Assembly (NCBI GenBank): GCA_025667525.1
Contig: CM046878.1
Location: forward strand, 519,134,274 to 519,198,273
Reading direction: 5' to 3'
Length of the DNA stretch: 64,000 nucleotides
From: Glebionis coronaria
Taxonomy: Eukaryota; Streptophyta; Magnoliopsida; Asterales; Asteraceae
Position 1 is the stretch's first letter. Each line of letters starts with the position of its first letter. The notes beneath the pieces are model-generated. The model did not search any database. It had not been told where the DNA came from and worked only from the letters and a program-made list of their open reading frames with translations. Made by a program: the position numbers and the translations under genes. Shown in pieces: positions 30,821 through 42,522 of this stretch.

Positions 30821-32204
30821 CCACACAATTTATTCGTTGCTCTGTTCGTTGCTCCGTTGATCATAATTGAATAATAGGATTGATAATTGAATCATACTTT
30901 TGAACTTTGGATGGTTATGAAGAAACATATCGTTGTGGATTATAATATAAAATGTGTTATATTATTGTAGTGGGAGATAGATTCTTGTTATTATTTGATT
31001 GTTGTATAATGGGTAGGATAGAATTATGCTATTCAAAAGCTTAAGCTTCAACAGAAACGAATAGAGATTAAACTCAAATATACTCAATTTATTTCACACT
31101 TTATTTCAGGAGGCGAGGCCTCTATTTATAATACATGAGGAGTGCCATGTCATCTATAATTGATGACGCACTGGATGACGCTTTCTACAGTACATGGCAA
31201 ACTGGCCTTATATTATATGACATGACTACATTATAGAGACTCGATGGCCGACATGCCTACAATTATTTTACACAAATACAAACTACATCACACCACACTG
31301 AAAAAGCAAACCTACCCTAAAAAGGAATATATCACAAATGAAAATATTCTTCATCATTATTATTCTTTTCGCTTTATTCCATCATTTTCGCTTGTACAAT
31401 GCTCACAATGATGTCTTGGGACTCGAGACAAATGCTTGCATAGTAAGATTTTGAAGTCTTCTGGAAGCAAGGAAAGTTGTCTAGAGAAACTTTCAAATTG
31501 TTCTTCAAACCCCGCTACTATCTTCTGTTGTGCTTCGTTAATTTTTTCTGAAAAATATGAATAAATCAATAGATTATTAGTGCAGTAATTGATTCTTATC
31601 TTGTCTTGTTGTCCTGGTTCTACGCCAAGTCTTACTGATCTAAAGTAAACTCCGGCGAGAGCAGTTACTAAATGATCAATTGTTTGTGTTGAATGTTCCA
31701 ATTCGTCACGTGTAGGGTACTCTCCGTTGTTGATTCCTAATTGTGCTATTGTGATAGATGGTTATAGAAGATTGAATTCTTTGTCGAAAATTGGATGACT
31801 GGAGGTCATTTTGAGATACAGTTCCCTTCCTTTTGCAAACAAATTATTGTAACCTTTGATTATACTTTGTGCCTTCAGTGGTAATTCTTGTATTTCTTTG
31901 AGGTTTTCGCCGTTGATGTATATCATGTCTATTAGTCCATGGACAAAATAGTCATGAACATCCATTGGAGATGCCCCTGGTAAAAATATTGCTCTTGGTC
32001 CTGCTCTTCGTCTCTTTGGATAAAAGAACATTGTTGTATGTACTTCGTTTTAGTTTATGAGGCTATCCCAAGCCCGTTGAAAATTTTCAACTGATGGTCT
32101 TTTCATTTCTTCTTTTTCTTTTGTAGTTAGAATGTTTTTTATTTTGTTTGTTGCATTCAATTTTGCTGTCTGTTCTTGTAAACGTTGATTTAATGAAACA
32201 AACC
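30821..32204 (-). repeat. Right arm of the viral inverted repeat
   Basis: Minus-orientation partner of 28963-30351. It covers the intergenic region, promoter and the last two thirds of the transactivator. The arms differ by scattered substitutions, so the duplication is not brand new, or they were two different viral molecules. Confidence 0.9.
31068..31180 (-). promoter_or_regulatory. Caulimovirid-type promoter, right copy, pointing left
   Basis: TGACG at 31164-31168 and 31176-31180, spaced 12 bp as in as-1. A minus-strand TATAAATAG box lies at 31130-31122, and a promoter-proximal AATAAA on the minus strand about 25 bp further on. It faces the left copy across about 1.1 kb. Confidence 0.75.
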
Positions 32205-32726
32205 TTTGTGATCTCTTTATGTCTTCAGTCGCAAATGTTTTGTATGATTCTCTAAGAGCTTGTTCTGCTGCTTCTCTTGTTGGATAAATTTTGTGAGAAA
32301 CGCTTTTTCCCGCTATGTGTGAGCTAGCAATTGCCCAATCGTTATATATGTCTTTGTATGGTCCATTGAAGATAACGTACCATTTTTGCTTTCTATAACT
32401 TGTATTTTGCAGTATTTCTTCTACATCATCTTCTATTTGTAAAAATTCATTCTTCTCTGTTGAAGGGGAGTATGATGCTTGGGTCTTCTTGGTTGGAGTT
32501 GATGGTGATGGCTTAGATGGTGTTGCGGATGTTATTAGTTTTGTTTGTTTTGTTGGTGTTGTTGTTCCAACGGATTATGATATTGTGTCTGAATTGGGTA
32601 CCTTTGACAAACATTGTAATGAGTGGATAGTTCTTCTTCTTTTTTTCTGATAATGGCTATTTATTTTTCTAGGGAGGCTAGTTGTTCTCTTTTTTGTTGT
32701 AGTTGATATCGGATTTGTTTTATCAT
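31360..32726 (-). pseudogene. Transactivator/viroplasmin (caulimovirid ORF VI)
   Basis: The start ATG (32726-32724) overlaps the polymerase stop in an ATGA, fitting the reinitiation coupling known for this family. The N-terminal part has an early in-frame stop and a frameshift near 32560. The RNase H-like viroplasmin motif is clear (KWYVIFNGPYKDIYNDWAIA, then HKIYPTREAAEQAL). The C-terminal region ends LCKHLSRVPRHHCEHC. Further stops occur near 32050 and 31765. It cannot be translated as one protein. Confidence 0.88.
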
Positions 32727-34713
32727 GCTTTCCATTCTCGGGTAAGTGTGTCTGCAATGGTGTTATTATCGCTCTTTATATACTTGATGTAAGGGTGGAA
32801 TTGGTGTAGCTGAAGCTGCCAACTAATGAGTCGACCTCTACAGTAGTCTTCTTGTAATTTGTACCTCCAAAAACCTGTTACGTATTTTGAATATGTACGT
32901 AGTTCAAATCTCGTTTGTAATAAATCGATTTTCCATTTTTTCAAAGTTCTTAAACATGCGAGTGTTTCTTTTTCGTGAGTACTGTATCTTTGTTCCGTTT
33001 GTGAGAACGTTCCGGAGATATATTTTCATAATTTAACTTCGTACTTTTCTGTTTTCAAAACAGAATTATGTTCATTGCTCAAAAGAGCTAGTTCTGATGC
33101 TTGTAGTACAGGATTAGTTTGAGGTACTTGATTTCCGTCAATGTCTAATCCTAATAGTATCTTTCTGTTTGGAATAGCTTTTAGACATCCTGCCCAAGTA
33201 TCGTCTGAAGCATCTGTTTCAACTATCAGGAAATCTTTTGTCTCTCGATTATATAAATCCGGTAAATATTTCACAGATGTTTTGATCTGTTGCACTAACT
33301 GGGTGTCTGATGGAGTCCATTCCCAATGTGTTTTTTCAGAAATCTTTTTTTGTAAAAGCTTTCTTTCTTTAGCTAAGTTTTTTAAAAATCCTTGTTCAGC
33401 TATATAATTTAGACATCCAAAAAATCTTTGGATTTGTTTTCTATTTTCTAATTTATCTGGAAAAAGCTTTAATTTTTCTTGAATATTATTTGTTAAAGAG
33501 ATAGTTCCATCTTTTGCAATTTTTAATCCTAAATACTCTACCTCATTTTGAAGTAATTTTGATTTTTTCTGGGATAGTACTATACCTTTATCTTTTATTC
33601 GCTATAAAATGATTGAAACTGCCTTTATATGTTCTTGTTCATCTCCTTTGGTAAAAACAATAATATCGTCGATGTATGCCAAAAAAATATTCTCTAGACC
33701 TTGTAGACTGTTATCCATAAAGCGTTGATAAATTGATGGTGCTTGTTTTAGACCAAAAGGTAGTACGTTCCATTCATAATGTTTTTGTGGTGGACAAGAA
33801 AATGTTGTTAGTGGTTTAGTTGACTCGTCGAGTCTTAGTTGCCAATATTCGGATTTAGCGTCAAATGTACTAAAGTGAGTGCTTCCTTTTATTTTTTCTA
33901 AAATATAATCTTTTCGAGGTAGTTTATAGGAATCTCCTATGGTTGTTTCGTTCATTTTTTTTATAATTTATTACCATTCGTCTTTTTCCTCTTTTAATTT
34001 CGTTTTTATTTTCGACAAAAAATGATGGAGCAGAATGGGGACTTGAACTTTCCCTAGTTATTCCTTTGGTCAAAAGTTGTTGGCATTCTTCTTTAAATTC
34101 TTTGACGTCTTTTATGCTATATGGTATTCTATTAGGTATATTTATTTCTGCTAGTGGTTCTTTTAATTTTATAGATACTAACTGATTGTTTGTGTTAATA
34201 TTATATAGTGGATTTTCACTACATACTTCTTTTAGGGATTCTTCTATGTGTTCCTTTTTCATTATTAATATTATTTCTACTTGAAATTTTATATTTTGTG
34301 CTAGCATTCGTATGTATTCTGTTCGAGTGACTATAGGTGTCGATATTAACTTATTAGAGTCTATGTATTTTATTCTAACCGACTTATCTGTTTGAGTGAA
34401 AGGTTGATATAATTTTAGGAAATTATTTCTAATTATTAGATCTAAACCTGAATCATGCATATAAATAGTTGGTATGATGAACCTTATTTTATTAATATAG
34501 ATGGGGACCATTTTTCCTACATACCATAGCTTGTGCACTGATTCGTCTGCTACGACTATTTTTTGTGGTTTAATTATTTTTTCCCATTTTTAATATCTTT
34601 CGTTTACCGAAACATTTGGTAGCTCCTGTATCTACATACGCAAATAATTTCTTACCTTCTATTATGAATGTAATTTATTTCGCGTTTGGGTTATCTTTTG
34701 TTCTTTTACTCAT
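32723..34713 (-). pseudogene. Caulimovirid polymerase: protease, reverse transcriptase, RNase H
   Basis: ATG at 34713 overlaps the coat-protein stop by 8 bp. The aspartic protease motif is FAYVDTGATKCFG near 34640. Reverse transcriptase has FDAKSEYWQLRL and the catalytic AYIDDIIVF near 33670. RNase H has IVETDASDDTWAG near 33220 and ends ADTLTREWKA at 32723. Breaks: a stop about 13 codons in, a frameshift between 34600 and 34540, another near 33940, and stops at about 33602 and 33026. In RNase H the stretch RTYSKYV has Tyr where the family normally has the catalytic Asp (family knowledge). Confidence 0.92.
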
Positions 34714-36062
34714 AATTGGATGATGTGTCACTAGAATAATCGCTAGTATTAGTATAAGCATATATATCAATATTTGAATCTATATATGAATCTTCAAGTG
34801 GTTCATACCCTAAGTCATATGCTATTTTTAATACTTCTGTTTCCTTTTTTCTTTCTTTTTTGGGCAAGTATTTGCATAATGACCCTCTTCGTGACATAAC
34901 CAACATCTACAATTTTTCTTTTTAGATGGACAACATTTTGAATTGTCTTGTTTACTATATTTTTGACGATGTTGTTTTCGATTTCTAAAGTAGTTTTGTC
35001 TCGAATTCTTTTTATAAAAATTCTTGTATTTTGAACTGTACGTTTTCTTTTTCCATATTTTTCTTGGTTTTTTGTATTTTTTCTTAGTGCACCCATAATT
35101 ACCTACCGTGTCAGATTGTTTTTCACAACAAAGTTTAACTTGTGCTTCTTTTTAGCTGTTTCTTGTAGGCATTCTTTTCTAATCCAAGCTTTTAATATCG
35201 TGATTCGTGCTCCCAAAGTATCTTCTATTTTACTTCCTTCTTGTAATAATGAATTGTATACATCTTTTAACTTGGTTGATACCGACTCGGGGAGTTTATT
35301 AAAAAACATATCTAGTGCTAATTTTTGCCTTGCTATGTCTAATTTGTAATATTGATCTGAAAATTCGCATATGAAGGAGTCTAGATAACACATATCACAT
35401 ATTTTAAGATTTATTAATCTCCAATATGCATGCTCTCTAAATGCCTCATTAGAAGTTTCTACTCCTGGAATTCTTCCTGTCAATTCTTGAACTATGCATG
35501 CCATGATATTGTTAAATGTTGTTATAGCGTCAGTTGTTGCTATTCTTGATAATTCTAATTCGTTAATAGATTCTATGAATCTATAAACATTTCCAGATGT
35601 TTTATGGATGATAAAATTTAGTAAATCTCTTGGTTGTAATACTCGTAACTCTTCTGTTAATTGTATTTGAACACCTAATCTATTGCTCCAATCTTGAATG
35701 GTATTATCTATATCTAATATGCAGTCGATATTTAAAATATCTGTGTCTATTCTAGTTATTGGTATTTTTGGTATGTATTGATGTGGTATTCGTTCCCATT
35801 TATTTTTCCTATTTATGATCATTCCTTGTTGATATAGATATCTTTCGTGTGAGGTTGGCGGTTTGTATTCAAACGGTCTTTGTAGGTCTTCATCTACGTA
35901 ATATTTTTTTCTTTTTTGTGCAAAATTATAATTTGTATAGGAACTTTCACCTGGTCCATCAAATGGATTTTCATATGGGTTTTCATCTGAACTATAATCA
36001 AGAGCCACATCCATATCTTCGCTAGATTCGTTTGTTTCGGATGGTATATCTAGTGTTGCCAT
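34706..36062 (-). pseudogene. Caulimovirid coat protein
   Basis: ATG at 36062. The N-terminus is acidic (SSEDMDVALDYSSDENPYEN), a known feature of these capsid precursors. The core runs to about 35103, where the frame stops. The basic Lys/Arg domain and the zinc knuckle CWLCHEEGHYANTC (about 34920-34880) are in another frame, so an indel near 35100 breaks the gene. The acidic C-terminal tail ends SSDTSSNYE at 34706. The protein packages viral DNA; this copy is split. Confidence 0.9.
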
Positions 36063-36129
36063 TAATTTAGTAAGAGTTTCAATCTGTCCTTCAAGATTTT
36101 CTATTATGTCAACCGTAATGGTGGGACAA

Positions 36130-36884
36130 TTTTTAGAGATGACTTGTTTAATAATACTTCTTTTATTTTAGTTATCGTAATATTTTTATCTACTTCTTGA
36201 GTGTCAACTATATTCGATAGTTGGTCAACTAGACTTGTTATGTTTTGATTATGTTCAGAGGCTGTTGTATTTTGAATGACTATATTTTCAAATATATTTG
36301 TTAATACTTCTGTCTTTTTATTCAGTAGTGATAGTATATTGTTTAACTCTTCTTGTGTTGATGTAGTTAACTCTAGTATTATCTTAATATTAAGAAGCTT
36401 AGTATTTCTATAATATTATTGAGGGTTGAATTTAATATGTTTATTTTTTCACCAATAGTACATTTGGTATCGTCTCTTTTGAGTATACCGATGCCATAGG
36501 ATGTTCCACTATGTAAATTTTGAGGTATTTTGAACAAAGTTTGTTTAAATGGTATAAATGGTTCTGATGATGTGACATTTTTGTCATTTTCAATTTTTAT
36601 TTCTGATTTTAGGATGGTTTCTAAAATGTAATTCATTTTATAATATATTGTCGACTTATGGTTTTTATATTTTATTGGATTTGTCTTATAGTTAATTTAA
36701 GATTCTTTTCAAAACAGCTTTTTACAATAGCCAGTGTACGTAATCTTTTCATAAGGCGTACCTTCTCAAAGACTTTTGTTTCGTTTTTTAATTCTATTTT
36801 CTCTTGAGTATGAGTTTTAGCTTCTTTAATAAGTAAATCATATGCCTTAATTTCTTTCTGAAGATTTTGATGATAGAGACTTAA
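36130..36884 (-). pseudogene. Small viral ORFs upstream of the coat protein
   Basis: By position these correspond to caulimovirid ORF II/III, an insect-transmission or virion-associated factor. One segment runs from 36636 (MNYILETILKSEIKIENDK) to 36379, then continues in another frame with a heptad-like Leu/Ile pattern (INILNSTLNNIIEIL, then ILSLLNKKTEVLTNIF). Another Lys/Glu-rich helical segment lies at about 36884-36680. The assignment rests on position and coiled-coil character only. Frames are broken, and the upstream part is cut by the insertion at 36885. Confidence 0.6.
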
Positions 36885-39692
36885 TGTAGTGATTTTTATT
36901 TAATTAATGTTCGTTTCCTCGACTCACTCGAATTGATTTTCAATTAAACGTAAGATTACTTGTTCTTGGTAACTAAAACTTTTTGGTATTTTAAACTAAA
37001 AACTATTTAATTGAAATTATTTAATCTAATTTAAACTAATGTAAATAAAAACTATTTTGAAATCAAACAAAACTTAATTAAACTAATTTAAAAAAACTTA
37101 AATAAATTTTAAAACTAATTTATACTATATTTAAAATAAAACTATATTAATGTTGAACTAATAAAAATAAAACTAATTTTGAAAACAATTTAAATAAAAT
37201 ATTTTTTTTATCTTTTTATTTTTATATTTAAACTGAATAAAAAGAAAACTTTTTAAAAACTTTTACTTAAAATTAATAAAACCTAAAACTTGTATTTAAA
37301 CTATAAAACTGCCAACTATAACTGAAACTTACTATATTAATTAATTAACGTGAGATTAAACACAAAAGATGTACTAGAACAAATGGTAGAAGCGTTTGGT
37401 TGTTGAACAGGAGGTCCAAGGTTCGAGTCCCAGGAGGGACGTATTTTTTGACTATAATTATTTTTGGACTTAATTTTTGAACAATCAGAACAAAACCAAC
37501 AGACTAATAGAGTCTGTCAGCAAATAACAGCAAACCAAATAAGCAGTTAAGCAAATAATAAGCTGAAACAAAATTAAGCAAATCGAAAAAAAGCAGATAA
37601 CAAATAAGCAGATCCAAACAAACTGAAACTTAACAGCAGCTAAACAAATAATAAGCAACTCCAAACTTAACTAAACCAAAATGAATAAACAAAAAGAAAA
37701 TAAGCAGTTAAGACTAAACAAAGTTAAATAAGCTAGTAATCCAAACAAATCAAAGCTAAAATAAAACGAAGAGCAGATAAGCTAATAAGTATATCAATTC
37801 AAATAAAAACTAACAACTTAAGCAGATAAGCAAACTAGAAGCAGATATTAAAATTAAACAGTGCAAACTTACCAAAGCAAACTAGCTACCAAACTATTCA
37901 GCAACTAATATAAGCAGATCTAAACAACACGAATCCAAAAAAAATGAGCAGATACAAACAAACCGAAACCTAAGTAGACTATACCAAAACTTAAACTCAA
38001 AAATAGAAAACTAAAACAGACTTAGCAAACAAAACTAGAATAAACAGATTCGAACAAACTTAATATCAATTAAGCTAAACTAACAAGCAGATTTAATAGA
38101 CTAGAACAAACATTAATCTAAAACTTAACAAAAAAATTAAAAGAGAAAAGGAACCTTGTGATGATACCGTTGGGAAGAAGGGATGAAGCGCTGAGCCCCC
38201 TTTTATCCGAATCAAACACCACCGAATATCATCTCCAATAAGCTTCTCGAACCCCAAAAAAATAATACTATTCGAACAGTTTTTTTATAACTTCCCAGTT
38301 GGGGAAGATGAACAAATCACTTTTACTTTAATTTAATTACTCCAAATTAAGAACATGAATTAAATTGCAATTAAATTTAATAAAAAGAGACACAAATTTA
38401 AACTGAATATTAATTTTATTAATAACTTGAAATTAAATACAATACTTTGAAAAGAAAATTACAAATTTAAATCTAATCTAATTTTTGTAGAAATTAAAAT
38501 AAAAATAAAAAGTGCACCAACAAATTACATATTTATGGGGTATTTATAGCCAACCCCCAAGGCTTCTTCATGAAGCTTCGTGAGCAAGAAATTAAATCCC
38601 AGCCGTCAAGTGCATCATTTCTTCTTTCTCTCTCTTCTCTTCTTGATCAAATGGCTGAGAATACACCCCTTGCACACGGATTGCCAACGTGTCAAGGGGT
38701 GTGTTTGTTGTGCTTCTTTAATCTGAGGTTGAGCCTTCTTATTGGAGGGTTTGGTAGTGGTGAGGTACGAGAGCCAATCAGTATAGGGGTTTTAAGCCAC
38801 ATATGATTTGAGGAGAGGACCACCAGTGTTTTCTTCCGATAAACTTGGGGATTTAATCCCCTAGTGTGTGAATCACACGAATCACAACAAAGCCTCAAAT
38901 TTTATCTTGGTTAATATTTGATTAGGGTAAATTAGGGTTTGTGGAGGTTGGGTAAAAAATGGTGGAAGGTGTCTGCGTTTGTGTTATGGGAGAGAGAGAA
39001 GGTAGAAAGTGAATGAATTGTTTCTTGTTATTATCGAATGGAGTTGGAAGGGTAAATTATTTATTAAACGTGTGAGTGGGTGGGTAAAGTGGTGTTACGT
39101 GTGTGAAGGATTGAGTTGGGTTGACCAAACATTTGACCTGGCAAATCTTAATTCCTCCGTTTCATTTGTTTAAGTTAATGGGCTAGGCCCAAGTAACTCC
39201 TTCCATTTCATGTATTTATTAAACTTGGGCTTTTGGCCCAAATGTAATTCATCCGTCCTTTAAATGTGTGATTGGGCCCAACGTGTTGGGCTTAGTGATC
39301 CATAAGATGATAAAATATCTTCTCAAATGGGCTTTTGGGCCCATTAATCATAAGTGGGACCCACAAGGCCCATTTAACTCAAATAATATTAAATCCACTA
39401 AAAACGAGCTCGATTTCGGCTTCCTTGTTCATTTCTTTAAACCCGTGTCGATTTTGCCGGCTTTCGTGATCTTTGGCACACTTTTGGTTTCTTGACTTTG
39501 TCTTCGTCTCTTTCTTGGACTTTTCTTCAACATTTGACCGTGAAATCCCGTGTTTTCTTTCCTTTTGATCTTTTGTACCTATTTTAAACAAAAACACAAA
39601 GCCACGCGTAATTCCGACTTTTACGATATTAAACACATGATTAGGTCTTGTTTTTCCTTATTTTTAGTGGCAAAAGGATAAGTGTTTACACA
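36885..39692 (-). mobile_element. 2.8-kb insertion inside the viral locus, possible solo LTR
   Basis: Non-viral DNA separates the movement-protein end from the next viral ORF. On the minus strand it begins TGTGTAAACACTTATCC and ends CACTACA, giving TG...CA ends. The flanks CTTAA and CTTAT differ by one base. A CTATAAATACCCC TATA-like box is on the minus strand near 38540. No coding region or polypurine tract is evident. 36900-38150 is very A-rich and 38520-39690 is more mixed. A large Gypsy-type LTR is the simplest reading; host DNA joined by rearrangement is the alternative. Confidence 0.5.
37384..37442 (+). ncRNA. tRNA-like pol III box sequence
   Basis: GGTTCGAGTCC at 37420-37430 is a perfect B box. 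TGGTAGAAGCG at 37384-37394 is an A-box-like sequence 36 bp upstream, the normal distance. The acceptor and T stems do not pair well, so it is not an intact tRNA. It could be a decayed tRNA pseudogene or SINE head. Confidence 0.35.
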
Positions 39693-39929
39693 CTTATTCA
39701 GACTCATTAGAAAACTAATTCTTTTATCTTTGAAAGTCGTGTTCTGAGCTTGGTATTACTTAAAGATAGGATTTTAATTCTATTTTTATGGGTTTGTTGA
39801 TTGAAAACATCTTCTCCTGTGCGTAATTCTTTTTAAAGGATTGTAATTTGATATTCGTTTCTTAATATAGATGTTTGAAAAAATCTTATTTCTCTTAAAA
39901 AATTGCCTGAAAAATTATTCATATCTTTT

Positions 39930-40830
39930 GGCTTAGAGATCGTATCATTTCTTTCATTTCTCTTATTTCTTCATCGTTGAGTTTAGCATTTGAGGATTCA
40001 CCTCTTGTTATTGAAATTGGTTTTTCTACCTATGGTATCCATACTGATGGTATATCAGATGTTGATTTTCTACTTCTTTCAGTATATCTATTTTTTGAAA
40101 ATAGATTTGGAGTTTCAAGGCTAAGTAATGGTTCAAAAAGTTTATCGATACTTATTCTATCGTCAGTTATAAAAGTAATACTGTGGTGTGAGTTAGTAAG
40201 AGCATAGTTTATTTGGTATGTTACTGTAAAGGGATGATTTCCTTTATTCATAAATGTCCATCTTAGTAATTCATACTTAATAGTAATGCTTTTATTTAAA
40301 TCTTTATATTTTAAACTTAATCCCATTTGTATATTTTCATCAAATTTTATTTTCTCTTCGGCTAAATTTCCTTTCCCTCTAGCAATTATACTTTCTTCTT
40401 TATTAATGATTCTATCGTCTCTTAGTTCTAATTCAATAGGTGTATGACATCCCATGAACGTACTTTTTAATATTACTTGTATAGTCGATATATGTATATA
40501 AGCTATTTTACTTCTATCTTTTTCATTCATTTGTTTCATTCGATCACTTATCTGACGTTTATTATTTATTGGAATAATAATATCTCCTTTTGTTTGTTCT
40601 ATAGGAACTGGTTCTTCTCCTAGAATTTTACCAAAATAAATTATATTTTTTCGTGAGAATATATCCCTAAGCTTTCTAGTGTAATCGAAGTTATGTTTTT
40701 CCGATAGAGTAAAATATGATCTTCTGATAGCTGTTCTATTAATAATAGTATCTGACATAAATCCTGATTCATCTTCATTTTGATAAATAATTAATATATC
40801 GTCTTTGCTAACTGTTGGTAATTCTGTCAT
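39930..40830 (-). pseudogene. Caulimovirid movement protein (30K family)
   Basis: ATG at 40830, opening MTELPTVSKDDILIIYQNED. The frame is open for 266 codons to a TAG at 40032-40030, then open again in the same frame for about 32 codons to about 39930. The length and core (KIAYIHISTIQVILKSTF, then the region of MGCHTPIELELRDDRI) fit the plasmodesmal 30K movement proteins of Caulimoviridae. It is the best-preserved viral ORF here. The promoter region and primer site lie upstream. Confidence 0.88.
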
Positions 40831-40919
40831 TTTTAAAATGATTAATTAAGTAAATAGTTTTAGAATTATACCTTCCCTTTGACGATATTCTTGAGAGTTC
40901 CTTATTGATCGCTGACGTA

Positions 40920-40931
40920 GCTCTGATACCA
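40920..40931 (-). other. Viral primer binding site
   Basis: The minus strand reads TGGTATCAGAGC, a perfect 12-base initiator-Met tRNA match. It lies about 90 bp upstream of the movement-protein ATG, the usual caulimovirid arrangement. Confidence 0.92.
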
Positions 40932-41196
40932 TAATTTATTCGTTGCTTTGTTCGTTGCTCCGTTGATCATAATTGAATAATAGGATTGATAAATGAATCA
41001 TACTTTTGAACTTTGGATGGTTATGAAGAAACATATCGTTGTGGATTATAATATGAAATGTGTTATATTATTGTAGTAGGAGATAGATTCTTGTTATTAT
41101 TTGATTGTTGTATAATGGGTAGGATAGAATTCTGCTATTCAAAAGCTTAAGCTTTAACAGAAACGAATAGAGATTAAACTCAAATATGCTCAAAAG

Positions 41197-41653
41197 TATG
41201 ATTCAATAATACTCTGATACCATAGTTCAAAAGTATTATCAATAATATAACACAGTTCAAAAGTATGATTCACGTGTAGGGTACTCTCCGTTGCTGATTC
41301 CTAATTATGCTATTGTGATAGATGGTACTAGAAGATTGAATTCTTTGTCGAAAGTTGGATGAGTGGAGGTCATTTTGAGATACAGTTCCCTTCCTTAATT
41401 CTAGCGAAGACGATATATCAATTATTTATCAAAATGAAGATGAATCAGGATTTATGTCAGATACTATTATTAATAGAACAGCTATCAGAAGATCGTATTT
41501 TACTCTATCGGAAAATATAATTTCGATTACACTAGAAAGCTTAGGGATATATTCTCACGAAAAAATATAATTTATTTTGGTAAAATTCTAGGAGAAGAAC
41601 GAGTTCCTATAGAACAAACAAAAGGAGATATGAAATGTGTTATATTATTGTAA
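41197..41653. pseudogene. Scrambled viral fragments at the right end
   Basis: Short pieces in mixed orientation: a repeated AGTTCAAAAGTAT segment with another primer-site-like TGGTATCAGAGT (minus, about 41212-41223), a minus-strand transactivator scrap (about 41270-41395), then a plus-strand movement-protein piece (about 41400-41630). Viral similarity ends near 41653. Confidence 0.8.
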
Positions 41654-42522
41654 AGTGAGATTTCTAGGCAAAAACGGGTTCGAAGCTACTGAACTTGTGC
41701 ATGAGCGCGCGACCTGCGGACACGAATGCAACTCTGAAATTCGCCTGGGTGCGGGTAACAATTGAATATTGAAGGGTAGAAACCAAGATTTCTTTATAAA
41801 CATGATTTCACTTCATGTTTTTGGCGATGTTGGACAAACATTTTTCCAAAGTTTGTGTTTCACGTGACTCACTTTGAGACACGATATCTCATTCATATTA
41901 ACTTCATATTGGACATACTTTAACTCGTTGCGAAGCTCTATTCGAGGAGAACGCAAAGCTAATAAGTACTAAGAATATATATAACATATACATATATAAA
42001 ATTATGTCCAAAGTATTGCAAAAAACATATTTTGCAAAAATATTTTCTAACAAAAACAAACACGATCGAAGTTTACAGGATGACTAGAGGGTATTGAAAC
42101 ACCCATAATCAATATATTTCATTCAAATTACAAGTCTATAAAAGCAAACAGTGTGATATGGCATGCTCCAGATCAGTTATGAAACTAATATAGGCTATAG
42201 CTAATGAACCAAAGCGTATTAGCATTATACCATCATCAAAATCTCGATTCTTCTTTCTAATAAACAAGGATTGACTATAAGTAATTGTATTTAATTTATT
42301 AACCATCTATTGTGGTCAAATTAAACAAATAGTCAAATAGATGACTTTCTTTTAGCAAATGCAGATGACTTCTAGCAAAATACTTTGCGCGAATTATTCT
42401 AGAAGTCATGAAATTCAACGAAAAGTATTTAGCATGGCATGTTTGAGAAGTCCTGATTTTGTTATGACATCTAAATTCATTTCTTTTGAATTTCAAAGCT
42501 TCTAGAGTTCTAGTACTCGTAT
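41654..42522. other. Intergenic DNA
   Basis: No gene recognised. It is AT-rich with a few short random ORFs. The 8 bases ACTCGTAT at 42515-42522 are the left target duplication of the MITE that follows. Confidence 0.6.

Larger units (their letters stand above)
28963..41653 (-). mobile_element. Endogenous caulimovirid (pararetrovirus) locus, rearranged
   Basis: On the minus strand it runs in the order movement protein, small ORFs, coat protein, polymerase and transactivator, then the intergenic promoter and a second movement-protein start at 30525. That order with separate ORFs fits Caulimovirus- or Soymovirus-like members of Caulimoviridae. The return to a second movement-protein start shows more than one genome length in circular order. 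Inverted TAV/promoter sequence (28963-30351), a reversed RNase H scrap (30728-30808), a 2.8-kb insertion (36885-39692) and scrambled pieces (41197-41653) show rearrangement. All major ORFs carry stops or frameshifts, so it is a defective fossil. Confidence 0.92.

Noticed and set aside
38570..38806. 78-codon ORF inside the 2.8-kb insertion
   Set aside because: No recognisable domain; it overlaps the putative promoter region.
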